Source: CAZNPW01 sp964575185 (GTDB lineage Bacteria; Pseudomonadota; Alphaproteobacteria; Rhodobacterales; Rhodobacteraceae). From it: a stretch of DNA of 64,000 nucleotides. Position numbers and translations under genes: made by a program. The notes below the pieces were generated by a model, which saw only the letters and a list, made by a program, of their open reading frames with translations, made no database searches and was not told the origin of the DNA. The stretch is taken from NCBI GenBank assembly GCA_964575185.1, contig CAZNPW010000005.1, positions 25,095 to 89,094 on the forward strand. The letters are read 5' to 3'. This document shows, piece after piece, positions 9,270 through 22,267 of the stretch; within the stretch, counting starts at the first letter, position 1, and every line of letters begins with the position of its first letter.

Positions 9270-10357
9270 GGCACGACCAGCAGATACAGGAACACCGCCA
9301 GGATCACCAGGTGCACCGCCCCGTGCAGCACCGTGGTCCGCCCGCTGCCCAGGGTCAGGATCGACACCGCGAAGGTCAGCGCCAGAAGCACGATCTCCTT
9401 CGCGCCCAGGCCCAGGATCAGCGACTGGCCGAGCCAGATCGACACCACCCCCACCGCCGGGATCGTCAGCGCCAGCGTCGCGAGCCCCGAGCCGAGCGCG
9501 AGGTTCAGGCTCGTCTGCAGCCGGTTGCGCCGCGCCGCCTGGATCGCCGCCACGCTTTCGGGCAGCAGCACCAGCGCCGCCACTACCGCCCCGACCAGCG
9601 CCGCCGGCTGCGCCACACCCAGCGCGCGCGCGGCGGCCTCGATCGGGGTGGACAGCGTCTTGGCCAGCAGCACCACCGCGGCGAGGCTGACAAACAGCAC
9701 CGCGACCGCAAGCCAGGTCAGCCGGTCGCCCGGCGGCGGAGCGTGCACGTCCTCGTCATGCGGCGCGACCTCGGGCAGGAAATAGTCGCGGTGCCGCACC
9801 GTCTGGACGAACAGGAACACCGCATACAGCACCACCGACGCCCCGCCCACCAGCAGAAGCTGCCCCGCCGTGAACACCGGCCCCGTCAGCGAAGTGGTGA
9901 AGACCGGCAGCACCAGCGTCAGTGTCGCGACCGTCATCAGCACGGTCAGGAACACCGCCGCGCCGGGCACCCGGAACCCCTGCTGGCCGTGCCGCGCGCC
10001 CCCCAGGATCACGCTGATCCCGACGATGCCGTTGACCACCAGCATCACCGTGGCGAAGACCGTGTCGCGCGCCAGCGTCGGGCTGCCGCCCTCGGCCGAC
10101 AGCATGATCGAGATGATCAGCGCCGATTCGATCACCGTCACCGCGGCGGCCAGCACCAGCGTGCCGTAGGGCTCCCCCACCCGGTGCGCGATGACCTCGG
10201 CATGGTGCACCGTGGCGAAGACCGCGCCGACCAGCGCCGCGAACAGCACCGGCGCGCCCAGGCCCGCCGGCGGCAACAGCCGCAGCAGCGCCAGCGCGGC
10301 GAGCGGCACCCCCAGCGTCCACCACGGCGCGCCCCACAGGCCCCTGACATGCGCCAT
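9266..10357 (-). CDS. Calcium/proton (or sodium/proton) antiporter, ChaA-like CaCA family
   Basis: 363 residues with about ten to eleven membrane helices. The two alpha-repeat motifs of the cation/Ca exchanger superfamily are visible: AAAVTVIESALIISIM in the first half and LVLLPESVAAIQAARRN in the second, each with the conserved glutamate used for cation binding. The N-terminal ATVHHAEVIAHRVGEPYGTLVLA matches ChaA-type ionic transporters. The likely role is export of Ca2+ or Na+ in exchange for H+. It is convergent with the MgtC-like gene (4-bp stop overlap). Nothing here shows how it is regulated. Confidence 0.9.
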   Translation of the reverse strand: MAHVRGLWGAPWWTLGVPLAALALLRLLPPAGLGAPVLFAALVGAVFATVHHAEVIAHRVGEPYGTLVLAAAVTVIESALIISIMLSAEGGSPTLARDTVFATVMLVVNGIVGISVILGGARHGQQGFRVPGAAVFLTVLMTVATLTLVLPVFTTSLTGPVFTAGQLLLVGGASVVLYAVFLFVQTVRHRDYFLPEVAPHDEDVHAPPPGDRLTWLAVAVLFVSLAAVVLLAKTLSTPIEAAARALGVAQPAALVGAVVAALVLLPESVAAIQAARRNRLQTSLNLALGSGLATLALTIPAVGVVSIWLGQSLILGLGAKEIVLLALTFAVSILTLGSGRTTVLHGAVHLVILAVFLYLLVVP

Positions 10358-10390
10358 GACCGCCTCCCCTTCCGCCGGACGCTGGCGGGT

Positions 10391-10780
10391 TCACCCGCGC
10401 GCGTCAACCGCCCCGAACAGCAGCGCCGCGCAGAGCCGCGCGTCATAGGGCTTCTCGCAGCAGCGCACCCCGGCATAGGCGGCGGGCAGGTCGCCCGTGA
10501 CGTAGCCCGTGGCAAAGACGAACGGCGTGCCCCGCTGCCGCAGCGCGTCGGCCACCGGAAACACCTTCACCCCGTGCAGGTTCACGTCCAGCACCGCGCC
10601 GTCGATCCGGTCCTCGGCCGCGACCCGCGCCAGCGCCGCGGCGACGGTGGCGACCGGGCCGATCACCTCGGCCCCCGCCTCCTCCAGCCCGCCGCACAGG
10701 TCCTCGGCCAGGATGTATTCGTCCTCGACGACGAGGATGCGCCGGCCCTGCAGCGATCCCCCGGTGTCCGTGTCGGTCAT
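10391..10780 (-). CDS. Stand-alone response-regulator receiver (FAT GUY-type)
   Basis: A 129-residue single-domain receiver. The acidic pair sits in ILVVEDEYI, the phospho-acceptor is Asp65 in VLDVNLHG, and the conserved Lys110 is in CCEKPYD. The segment PFVFATGYVTGD replaces the usual T/S loop and matches the alphaproteobacterial FAT GUY receivers that are partners of HWE and HisKA_2 kinases. It has no output domain, so it probably relays phosphate or acts by protein contact. Its ATG overlaps the stop of the upstream kinase gene (ATGA), so the two should be made together. Its alternative role is as a phosphate sink for the kinase. Confidence 0.87.
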   Translation of the reverse strand: MTDTDTGGSLQGRRILVVEDEYILAEDLCGGLEEAGAEVIGPVATVAAALARVAAEDRIDGAVLDVNLHGVKVFPVADALRQRGTPFVFATGYVTGDLPAAYAGVRCCEKPYDARLCAALLFGAVDARG

Positions 10781-13521
10781 CCCCGTCCTCCGTCCCCGTC
10801 TTCCATCGTCGACGATACCGGCAGCGACAGCGTGCAGCGCACCCCGTCCGCCCCGAGCGCATAGGTCGTCTCGGCCCCGAGCTGGTAGGGCAGCGCGCGC
10901 TCGATCAGCTCGCGCCCGTAGCCGCCGCCCCGCGGCGCGGCGCCCCTCTCGCCCATCGCCACGCCCGACTCCTGCCAGTCGACCCGCAGCCGCAACTGCC
11001 CGTGCGCGTCGCGCGCCAGGTCCCAGACGACCCGCAGCCGCCCCGTCGGCTGCGCCAGCGCGCCGTATTTCACCGCGTTGGTGGCCAGCTCGTGCAGCGC
11101 CAGCGCAAAGGTCTGCACCGTCCCCGACGACAGCCGCACCCCCGCCGGGCCGTCCAGCGCGACCTGCGGCCCATGCCCCGCGGCATCGACCGCACCCAGC
11201 GCCGCCAGCTCGGCGCGCAGAAGGTCGTCGAAGGCGATCCGGTCGTCCGTCCCCAGCCGCGACAGCAGGCCCTGCACCCGCCCCAGCGCCCGCAGCCGGT
11301 CGTCGAAGGCCGCGACGAAGGCCGCCGGGTCGGGGGCCTCGCGCCGCGTCTTGTCCATCATGCCGCGCACCACGGCCAGCAGGTTCCGCGTCCGGTGCTG
11401 CAGTTCGGCTACCAGCACGCCCTGGCGGTCCTGCATCTCGCGCAGGTTCTGCACGTCGGTCGAGGTGCCGAGCCACTCGATCACCTCGCCTTCCTCGGAC
11501 CGCGTCGGCGCGGCCCGCGTCTGGAACCAGCGCCAGCCCCCCGTCGCGGCCCGCCGCAGCCGGTATTCGGCCTCGAACGCGCCCGTGGCGGCCGCCTGCG
11601 CCCAGGCGGCGCGCGCCGCGTCGCGGTCGTCGGGGTGCACCGCCGCAAGCCAGCCGCGGCCGCGGCTGTCGGGCTCGGCCTGGCCGGTGAACGCCGTCCA
11701 CTGCGGGCTGGCCCAGGTCCATTCCCCCCCGACATCCGCCCGCCACACGAGCTGCGGGATCCCCTCGATCAGCGAGGTCAGCCGCGCCGCCGCCAGCCGC
11801 GCCGCGGCCTCGCTGCGCGCGATCGCGGCCTCGGCGCGCTTCATCGCGGTCACGTCGTGGCCGACCCCGCCGATCTGCGCCGCCCGCCCGTCGGGGCCGC
11901 GGATCGGAAAGTCGGTGTTGCGCAGCCAGCGCAGCTCGCCGTCCACCGGGCGGCGGATGCGATACTCGAAGGTCACCCGCTCGCCTGCGCGCACCCGGCC
12001 GATGTCGCGCGCGGCGCGGTCGCGGTCCTCGGGCAGGATCAGGTCCAGCCAGTTGGCGAAGGTGTCGCCCGCCAGCGCCTCGGCGCGCGACAGCCCGTAG
12101 ATCGTCTCGAAGGCCGGGGTCAGGTAGGTCCAGGCGAGCGTCGCGGCATCGCGGATCCACAGCACGTCCGACGACGCCTCGCCGAAGGACCGCAGCCGCT
12201 CCTCGCTCTCGCGCAGCGCGGCGGCGGCGCGCACGCGCTCCAGCACGAACCGCAGCCGCTCGCCCGTCTCGGCCACCAGCGCCGCATCGGCGGCGGTGAA
12301 GGCGCGGCGGTCGGCCGCGCCGAGCAGGATCGCGCCGGTGCAGCGCCCGTCCTGCACCTGCGGAGAGATCACCGCCGCCGCCATGCCCGCCAGCGCCGGA
12401 CCCGCCCGCGCCACCGCCGCCCCGCGCAGCCGCAGCACCCGTCCGCCGTCGAGCCGGGCACAGGGGTCCGCCCCGACCGGCCCTTCCGTCCCCTCGGCCG
12501 TCACCGCCACGAACGCCCCGGACGCATCGCGTTCGGCGTGCAGCGCGCGCGCGACGCCCAGGTGCTGCCGCAGCGCCTGCATCGCCTGCGCGCGGATCGC
12601 CCGCGGGTCGGTCATCGGCCGCAGCACGTCGACCAGGCGCAAGAGGAAAGCCTGCCGGTGGGCGGCGGCGCGCTGCCGCGCGGTCTCGCGCCGCGCCGCC
12701 GTGACATCGCGCGCGGCACCGATCCACTCGACCGTCCGCCCCGCGGCGTCGACGACCGGCACCGCCCGCGACAGCGTCCAGCCGAGCGTGCCGTCCGCCC
12801 GCCGGACGCGGTGCTCCAGCTCGAACGGGGCCTGCGCCGCGATGGCCCGCGCGATGGCCGCGTCCACCTCGGGCCGGTCCTCGGGCAGCATGTGGCCATC
12901 CATCCACGCCGCACTGGGCATCGGGCGCGCCAGCCGGTAGCCCTGCCCCTCCACGGCCATGACGTCGCTCCAGTCCGCGCTCATCCGGTAGACGACATCG
13001 GCGCTGGCGGTGACGAAGGCACGGTAGCGCGCCTCGCTCTGCCGCAGCGCGGCCTGCGCGCGCAGCCGGTCGGCGGCGCTGTCGAACACGCCCAGCACCG
13101 CGATCACCCGCCCGCCGTCGCCCCGCACCGGCGTCAGCGTCGCGTCGTACAGGTCGGGAACCCCGTCCCCGTCCGAATCCACCGGCTGCGCCAGCACGCG
13201 GTGGCCCTCGCCCGCGAAGGCCCGGTCGTAATGCGCGGCGATCGGCGGCCATTCCGCCGGAAAGCCCTCGCGGATCGGCCGCCCGAGCACCCCCGGATGC
13301 CGCGCCCCGTAATGCGCCGCGGCGCGGTCGTTGTAGATCAGCACGAACTCCGGCCCGACGGCGAGCGACGCCGCCTGCGGCATCGCCATCGCCAGATCCA
13401 CCGCCGCATGCAGCGCCGCGGGCCAGCCCCCGCGGGGGCCGAGCGGCGTCGCCTCCCAGCCATGCGCGCGGACGCGGGCGGCCATGTCCGGGCCACCGTC
13501 CGCAGGCGCAGCATCCCCCAT
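10777..13521 (-). CDS. HWE-family histidine kinase with multiple PAS domains and a GAF domain
   Basis: About 914 residues without membrane segments, so a cytoplasmic sensor. In order it has an N-terminal PAS of the kind found in alphaproteobacterial HWE kinases (about 15-150), a second PAS (about 165-290), a GAF domain (about 310-450), two more PAS/PAC units (about 455-575 and 590-715), and a C-terminal HWE kinase core. That core shows ELQHRTRNLLAVVRG with the phospho-acceptor His, LALHELATNAVKYGAL in place of the usual N box, and VDWQESG, which supplies the W-x-E that names the family. The second half of the first PAS contains an unusual DxDxDG loop (see findings). I chose the ATG at 13521, with a GGAG some 15 bases upstream, because the frame further upstream encodes a tandem repeat. 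It overlaps the receiver gene downstream. Confidence 0.85.
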   Translation of the reverse strand: MGDAAPADGGPDMAARVRAHGWEATPLGPRGGWPAALHAAVDLAMAMPQAASLAVGPEFVLIYNDRAAAHYGARHPGVLGRPIREGFPAEWPPIAAHYDRAFAGEGHRVLAQPVDSDGDGVPDLYDATLTPVRGDGGRVIAVLGVFDSAADRLRAQAALRQSEARYRAFVTASADVVYRMSADWSDVMAVEGQGYRLARPMPSAAWMDGHMLPEDRPEVDAAIARAIAAQAPFELEHRVRRADGTLGWTLSRAVPVVDAAGRTVEWIGAARDVTAARRETARQRAAAHRQAFLLRLVDVLRPMTDPRAIRAQAMQALRQHLGVARALHAERDASGAFVAVTAEGTEGPVGADPCARLDGGRVLRLRGAAVARAGPALAGMAAAVISPQVQDGRCTGAILLGAADRRAFTAADAALVAETGERLRFVLERVRAAAALRESEERLRSFGEASSDVLWIRDAATLAWTYLTPAFETIYGLSRAEALAGDTFANWLDLILPEDRDRAARDIGRVRAGERVTFEYRIRRPVDGELRWLRNTDFPIRGPDGRAAQIGGVGHDVTAMKRAEAAIARSEAAARLAAARLTSLIEGIPQLVWRADVGGEWTWASPQWTAFTGQAEPDSRGRGWLAAVHPDDRDAARAAWAQAAATGAFEAEYRLRRAATGGWRWFQTRAAPTRSEEGEVIEWLGTSTDVQNLREMQDRQGVLVAELQHRTRNLLAVVRGMMDKTRREAPDPAAFVAAFDDRLRALGRVQGLLSRLGTDDRIAFDDLLRAELAALGAVDAAGHGPQVALDGPAGVRLSSGTVQTFALALHELATNAVKYGALAQPTGRLRVVWDLARDAHGQLRLRVDWQESGVAMGERGAAPRGGGYGRELIERALPYQLGAETTYALGADGVRCTLSLPVSSTMEDGDGGRG

Positions 13522-13560
13522 GTCGCGGCTCAAGGCGCTCCCCGTCGTGCGGGCCCGCCC

Positions 13561-13630
13561 GTGCAGGCAAAACCGTGCAGGCAAAACCGTGCAGGCAAAA
13601 CCGTGCAGGCAAAACCGTGCAGGCCGATCC
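13561..13630. repeat. 14-bp direct tandem repeat (four perfect copies plus a degenerate fifth)
   Basis: The unit GTGCAGGCAAAACC occurs four times without a mismatch at 13561, 13575, 13589 and 13603; a fifth copy at 13617-13630 keeps only its first half. It lies between the start of the HWE kinase gene and the 3' end of tRNA-Leu, where the kinase promoter would be expected. Coding function is unlikely. It could be a tandem protein-binding site or a slippage-prone microsatellite. Confidence 0.9.
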
Positions 13631-13766
13631 GCGCGGACCCAAACTCCCTGAAAGCACACCGCCGCGTTTGGTTCCCGCAGCCCGCCCGCGCGCGCGCGGT
13701 TCAGCCCGGCCGCCGAACGCAAGACGCCGCGCCACCCTGACGGTCAGCGCGGCGTCGTCACGAAAC

Positions 13767-13851
13767 TGGTGCCCAGAAGAGGACTCGAACCTCCACGCCT
13801 TGCGGCACTGGTACCTGAAACCAGCGCGTCTACCAATTCCGCCATCTGGGC
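13767..13851 (-). tRNA. tRNA-Leu (anticodon CAG)
   Basis: The minus strand folds as a class II tRNA with an encoded CCA tail at 13767-13769. The 7-bp acceptor stem pairs 13845-13851 with 13771-13777. The D loop has the GG-containing GGTAGAC, the anticodon stem GCTGG/CCAGT encloses TTTCAGG with anticodon CAG, there is a long variable arm (GTGCCGCAAGGCGT), and the T arm contains GGTTCGAGTCC. The long variable arm and the anticodon identify leucine. No neighbouring tRNA is seen, and there is no sign of an integrated element at its 3' end. Confidence 0.95.
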
Positions 13852-13980
13852 GTGGCGGCGGGGATAGCGGGGGGCGGCGGGGGTGTCAACAGGGCGCGCT
13901 CCCGCGCCCGCCGCTGGCGGCCCGGACGCACCGCCACCCGCCGCACCGCGACCGCCTTCCACAAACCGTGCACCGGGCCA

Positions 13981-14010
13981 GTTGCAGCCCGAAAACCCCC
14001 CTCCTATATA
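13981..14010 (+). promoter_or_regulatory. Putative dnaK promoter (sigma-70-like and RpoH-like overlay)
   Basis: TTGCAG (13982-13987) is separated by exactly 17 bp from TATATA (14005-14010), a good housekeeping promoter. The same bases also read GTTG-N18-CCTATAT, close to the alphaproteobacterial heat-shock form CTTG-N17/18-CYTAT. It ends about 102 bp before the dnaK ATG, which has a strong AAGGAAAGG ribosome site. Which sigma factor is used cannot be settled from sequence alone. Confidence 0.6.
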
Positions 14011-14112
14011 GCCCGGTAGCCACGGACCTGCCGCACCGGCAGGCACGCCAATCCGGGGGCGCGGTGCCTGACGGGGCCGCACCCCCCTGTCGCCTGAAGG
14101 AAAGGGATACAC

Positions 14113-16020
<1,908 letters not shown>

Positions 16021-16091
16021 CGCGCACAGATTGATCCGGGGGGGCGGTCCGGCAACGGGCCGCCCCTGCCGGTTCCGGGGACATTCTCGCC

Positions 16092-17234
16092 ATGGCGAAA
16101 CGCGACTATTACGACATCCTCGGGGTCCCGCGCGGCGCGAGCGCCGACGACCTGAAGAAGGCCTACCGCAACAAGGCCAAGGAGCTTCACCCCGACCGCA
16201 ACCAGGACAACCCGCAGGCCGAGGCCGCCTTCAAGGAGGTGAACGAGGCCTACGACGTGCTGCGCGACGACCAGAAGAAGGCCGCCTACGACCGCTTCGG
16301 CCACGCCGCCTTCGACGGCGGCATGGGGGCCGCAGGCGCGCGCCCCGGCGCGCGGCAGGGCGACTTCGCCAGCGCGTTTTCGGACGTGTTCGAGGACCTG
16401 TTCGGCGATTTCGTCGGCGGCCGCCAGCAGCAGGGCCGCTCGCGCGCCCAGCGCGGCTCGGACCTGCGCTACAACCTGCGCGTCACCCTGGAAGAGGCGT
16501 TCAAGGGCGTCCAGAAGACGATCACCGTGCCCTCCGCCCAGACCTGCGAGGTCTGCCACGGCTCGGGTGCCGAAGGCGGGGCCGAACCCGTCACCTGCCC
16601 AACCTGCTCGGGGCTGGGCAAGGTCCGCGCCTCCCAGGGCTTCTTCACCGTCGAACGCACCTGCCCGACGTGCAACGGCATGGGCCAGATCATCAAGAAC
16701 CCCTGCCGCGCCTGCGGCGGCGCGGGCCGGGTGGAGAAGGAACGCGCGCTGTCGGTCAACATCCCGGCAGGGGTGGAAACCGGCACGCGCATCCGGCTCG
16801 CGGGCGAAGGCGAGGCGGGCCTGCGCGGCGGGCCGCCGGGCGATCTCTACATCTTCATCGAGGTCCGCGAACACGCGCTCTTCCAGCGCGACGGCATCCA
16901 CCTCTACTGCCGCGTGCCGGTCAGCATGGGCGCGGCCGCGCTCGGCGGCGATGTCGAGGTGCCGACGATCGACGGCGGCAAGTCGAGCGTCAAGGTCCCC
17001 GCCGGCAGCCAGTCGGGCAAGCAGATGCGCCTGCGCGCCAAGGGCATGCCCGCGCTCCGCGGCGGCGCGCCCGGCGACATGGTGATCGAGCTCGCCGTGG
17101 AAACCCCGGTGAACCTCACCGCCCGCCAGAAGGACCTGCTGCGCGAGTTCGAGCGCCTCAGCGAGGAAAACAACCCCGAAGGCCGCAGCTTCTTCGCCAA
17201 GGTCAGGGGCTTCTGGGACGGCATGAAAAGCTGA
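16092..17234 (+). CDS. dnaJ: Chaperone protein DnaJ (Hsp40)
   Basis: 380 residues. It carries an N-terminal J domain (about 1-70) with the HPD triad in [10 protein letters not shown], a Gly/Phe-rich linker ([18 protein letters not shown]), and a zinc-binding region with four CxxCxGxG repeats ([32 protein letters not shown]). The C-terminal substrate-binding region contains [20 protein letters not shown]. DnaJ delivers unfolded proteins to DnaK and stimulates its ATPase. The short 71-bp gap after dnaK and the lack of an obvious terminator suggest co-transcription. There is only a weak ribosome site before the ATG. Confidence 0.97.
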   Translation: MAKRDYYDILGVPRGASADDLKKAYRNKAKELHPDRNQDNPQAEAAFKEVNEAYDVLRDDQKKAAYDRFGHAAFDGGMGAAGARPGARQGDFASAFSDVFEDLFGDFVGGRQQQGRSRAQRGSDLRYNLRVTLEEAFKGVQKTITVPSAQTCEVCHGSGAEGGAEPVTCPTCSGLGKVRASQGFFTVERTCPTCNGMGQIIKNPCRACGGAGRVEKERALSVNIPAGVETGTRIRLAGEGEAGLRGGPPGDLYIFIEVREHALFQRDGIHLYCRVPVSMGAAALGGDVEVPTIDGGKSSVKVPAGSQSGKQMRLRAKGMPALRGGAPGDMVIELAVETPVNLTARQKDLLREFERLSEENNPEGRSFFAKVRGFWDGMKS

Positions 17235-17591
17235 CGCCGGCCGGGCACGATCCACCCGACGCTGTCCGGCCCGTTGCGCCCGACGCGACCGTTTTCACCA
17301 CGCGCCCCGGCGAAGGCCGGGGCCTCCCCGTCACCGCCCGAACCCACCTTCGGCCCCCAGGCGCCCCCTCGTGCGGGTGGGATGCGGTGGGGGCCTGCGC
17401 CGGCACACCGCGCCACCCCCGGACCGATTCGCCCGAAAGGTGAACGCACCGCAGCGCCCCCGCGCGGAAGACGCCTTGCCATACGCATGGAAGACGCAGG
17501 GAAGACGCAGGGAAGACACCGCAAAAACCGCAAAAACAGGGGTTTGCACGGCGTCCTTCCAGCCCCCGCACCGCGCAACGCCCGACGCCGC
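17235..17591. other. Non-coding dnaJ-radC spacer with a hairpin and short tandem repeats
   Basis: No credible gene lies here. A perfect 7-bp hairpin (CCCCGGC/GCCGGGG, 17305-17322) with a GAAG loop resembles REP-like palindromes common in GC-rich alphaproteobacteria. GGAAGACGC occurs at 17466, 17489 and 17500, with a variant at 17511, the last three in an 11-bp period; two GCAAAAACC-type copies follow at about 17521-17538. Base composition dips in this part relative to neighbouring genes. No U-tract terminator was found. Confidence 0.6.
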
Positions 17592-17606
17592 TTAACCCCG
17601 CCTTTA
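17592..17606 (+). promoter_or_regulatory. CtrA-like box upstream of radC
   Basis: TTAA-N7-TTTA, within TTAACCCCGCCTTTACC, differs by one base from the CtrA consensus TTAA-N7-TTAA. It lies 24 bp before the radC ATG, so any start site would be very close to the gene. Direct binding is inferred from the motif only. Confidence 0.45.
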
Positions 17607-17629
17607 CCCTCCCGCGCCATGCTCGCGGC

Positions 17630-18376
17630 ATGACCGGCTTCCACGACTCCGCATCTCTCTTCGACACAGACGAGGCCCCCGCTGCGGCCATCTCCGGGCG
17701 GCTCCCCAGCTACATCGCCGGCCACCGCAAACGCCTGCGCCATCGCTTCCGCGACACCGGCGGGGCGGGGGTGCAGGATTACGAACTTCTGGAACTGATC
17801 CTCTTCGGGGCCGTCCAGCGCCAGGACATGAAGCCGCTCGCGCACGCCCTCCTGAAGGAGTTTGGCGACCTGAACCGCGTGATTTCCGCGCCAATTCCAC
17901 GGCTTAAGGAGGTGAAGGGCGTGGACGAGGCGGTCGTCACCGCGCTCAAGATCATCGAGATCGCGGCCCAGCGCATGGCCCGCTCGCGCGTCATGCAGCG
18001 CCCCGTCCTGTCGTCATGGGACGCGCTGCTCGACTACTGCCACACCGCCATGGCGCACCGCGAGACGGAGTCGTTCCGCGTCCTCTACCTCGACCGCAAG
18101 AACGTCCTCATCGCCGACGAGGAACAGGCCCGCGGCACCGTCGACCACGTCCCCGTCTACCCGCGCGAGGTCGTCAAGCGCGCCCTCGAACTGAACGCCA
18201 GCGCCTTGATTCTGGTGCATAATCACCCCTCCGGCGACCCCACGCCCAGCCCGGCCGACATCGCCATGACCACCCAGATCGAACAGGCCGCCGGGGTTCT
18301 CGGCCTGACCCTGCACGACCACCTGATCGTCGGCAAAAGCCGCGAGGTCAGCTTCAAGGCGGCGGGGTATCTGTAG
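17630..18376 (+). CDS. radC: RadC/JAMM-domain DNA repair-related protein
   Basis: 248 residues: an N-terminal helix-hairpin-helix-like region (about 20-110, with YIAGHRKRLRHRF and YELLELILFG) and a C-terminal JAMM/MPN metalloprotease-like domain. The zinc signature is intact: VHNHPSGDPTPSPADI supplies the two histidines and the aspartate, and an upstream glutamate lies in FRVLYLDRKNVLI. The biochemical role is unresolved in the family; despite the name, a direct role in recombination repair is not proven, and homologues are linked to natural competence in several bacteria. It is convergent with the following gene. A CtrA-like box precedes it. Confidence 0.92.
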   Translation: MTGFHDSASLFDTDEAPAAAISGRLPSYIAGHRKRLRHRFRDTGGAGVQDYELLELILFGAVQRQDMKPLAHALLKEFGDLNRVISAPIPRLKEVKGVDEAVVTALKIIEIAAQRMARSRVMQRPVLSSWDALLDYCHTAMAHRETESFRVLYLDRKNVLIADEEQARGTVDHVPVYPREVVKRALELNASALILVHNHPSGDPTPSPADIAMTTQIEQAAGVLGLTLHDHLIVGKSREVSFKAAGYL

Positions 18377-18441
18377 CCGGAACATCCGGACCGGCGCCGC
18401 GAACAGCCCGACGAAAACGCCCCCCGCATCGCATTCGCCGT

Positions 18442-19254
18442 TCACCGCGCGGCGAGCGTCAGGTCCGGCAGAAGGTCGTTCAACACCAGAATGTCGCCGA
18501 CCGCATCGCATCCGGGCATCGACAGCGCCAGGTCGCTGACGCCGGCGCGCGCGCCGTCCTGCACGATGATCTGGCCGGTCATCTCCCGGCCGCAGGTCGA
18601 AGGCGTCACCGCCGCCTCCAGGGTCGGCATCGCGCCGCCGGGCGGCAGCGTCGCCACCGCCGCGCGGAGCGGGCGGTCGACCCCGCCGTCGCCGAGCACG
18701 ACGGGCGAAAGGCCGCCGTCGACCAGAAGCTGGAAGGCGTCCCGTCCTGCCCAGGCGACGCCGATGCGGCGAAGCCCGGCCACCTCCGGCACCTCGGTCA
18801 TCGCGATGACCGTGTCGCCGCTCGCCAGGCGGGCGGCGACCACCGGGCGGGCCGACAGCGCGGGCAGCGTGACGAAAAGGTTGCCCGACGGCAGCACCCG
18901 CCAGGCCGTGGCGATGCCGTCCTGCCGCAGTTCCACCCGCGCATCCGCGGCGCAGGGGGCCTTCAGCCAGACCGAGATGTCGCCCCCCGGCAGCGGGATC
19001 AGGCGCAGCGATGCGGCGCAGTCCGGCACCGATGCGACCGGCGGCGGGACGGCTGCGGGTGCGGCGACGGGGGCCGCCGGCACGGGGGCCGCCAGCACGG
19101 GCGAGGCCGCGGGGTCGGGGCCGGCCGAGACCGGCACCACCGCCGTCGGCAAGGCTGCCGGCGCGGGCGCGGTGCGGCTTTCCACCAGGTGGCCCGCCCC
19201 GATGGCGATGCCCACCGTCCCGACGACGAGCGTGAGTTTGCGCAACCGGTTCAC
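18442..19254 (-). CDS. Membrane-anchored Pro/Ala-rich hypothetical protein next to secA
   Basis: About 270 residues. The GTG start at 19254 is chosen because GGAGG lies exactly 6 bp upstream. A single N-terminal membrane helix (LTLVVGTVGIAIGAGHLV) anchors it, followed by a flexible Ala/Pro-rich linker (about 28-85) and a globular periplasmic domain of ~180 residues. That domain contains several cysteines (PDCAASL, APCAADAR, STCGREM, MPGCDAV) that could pair as disulphides. No catalytic motif is visible. Similar genes next to secA occur in other Rhodobacterales and are often left unnamed; a link to secretion is guessed from position only. It lies just downstream of secA on the same strand (115 bp). 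Confidence 0.75.
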   Translation of the reverse strand: MNRLRKLTLVVGTVGIAIGAGHLVESRTAPAPAALPTAVVPVSAGPDPAASPVLAAPVPAAPVAAPAAVPPPVASVPDCAASLRLIPLPGGDISVWLKAPCAADARVELRQDGIATAWRVLPSGNLFVTLPALSARPVVAARLASGDTVIAMTEVPEVAGLRRIGVAWAGRDAFQLLVDGGLSPVVLGDGGVDRPLRAAVATLPPGGAMPTLEAAVTPSTCGREMTGQIIVQDGARAGVSDLALSMPGCDAVGDILVLNDLLPDLTLAAR

Positions 19255-19369
19255 CGCGGGCCTCCGTCCGAATGACGGAGCGACTGAGCGCGTCAACTGC
19301 GGCGGGCGCAGGGCGGCGGCGGGGAATGTTTCCGCCGCCGGTGGCATTTCCGCCCGAAGATCGCCGCAA

Positions 19370-22081
<2,712 letters not shown>

Positions 22082-22157
22082 GATGATCCTTCGCCCTGGC
22101 CCCTGACGGCATCGTGCGAGATGCGGGCCTTGCCCGCCCCCACCGCCTTCCCTAGAA

Positions 22158-22182
22158 GGGCCCGTGAATGGCCGACGGGCCC
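22158..22182. promoter_or_regulatory. Perfect 8-bp inverted repeat in the secA-parvulin spacer
   Basis: GGGCCCGT (22158-22165) pairs with ACGGGCCC (22175-22182) across a 9-base loop. It lies about 77-101 bp before the secA ATG and 86 bp before the parvulin gene on the other strand. It could be an operator or a hairpin in the secA leader; the sequence does not decide. Confidence 0.45.
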
Positions 22183-22267
22183 GTCGCTCGCGACCGCTGC
22201 GAGATAGGGGACGGGGGGTTCGGTGTCAACGCGGTGCGGTCACGCGCCGGGATCAGGAGCCTGTGAC

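Noticed and set aside
13561..13851. A mobile-element attachment site at tRNA-Leu, with the 14-bp repeats as part of it
   Set aside because: No integrase, no duplicated tRNA 3' end and no phage-like genes are nearby.
17305..17322. The CCCCGGC/GCCGGGG hairpin after dnaJ as a rho-independent terminator
   Set aside because: It lies 70 bp from the stop and no U-tract follows; a REP-like repeat is more likely.
17619..17633. A four-codon ORF (ATG CTC GCG GCA TGA) overlapping the radC start
   Set aside because: It lacks a ribosome site and is too short to separate from chance.
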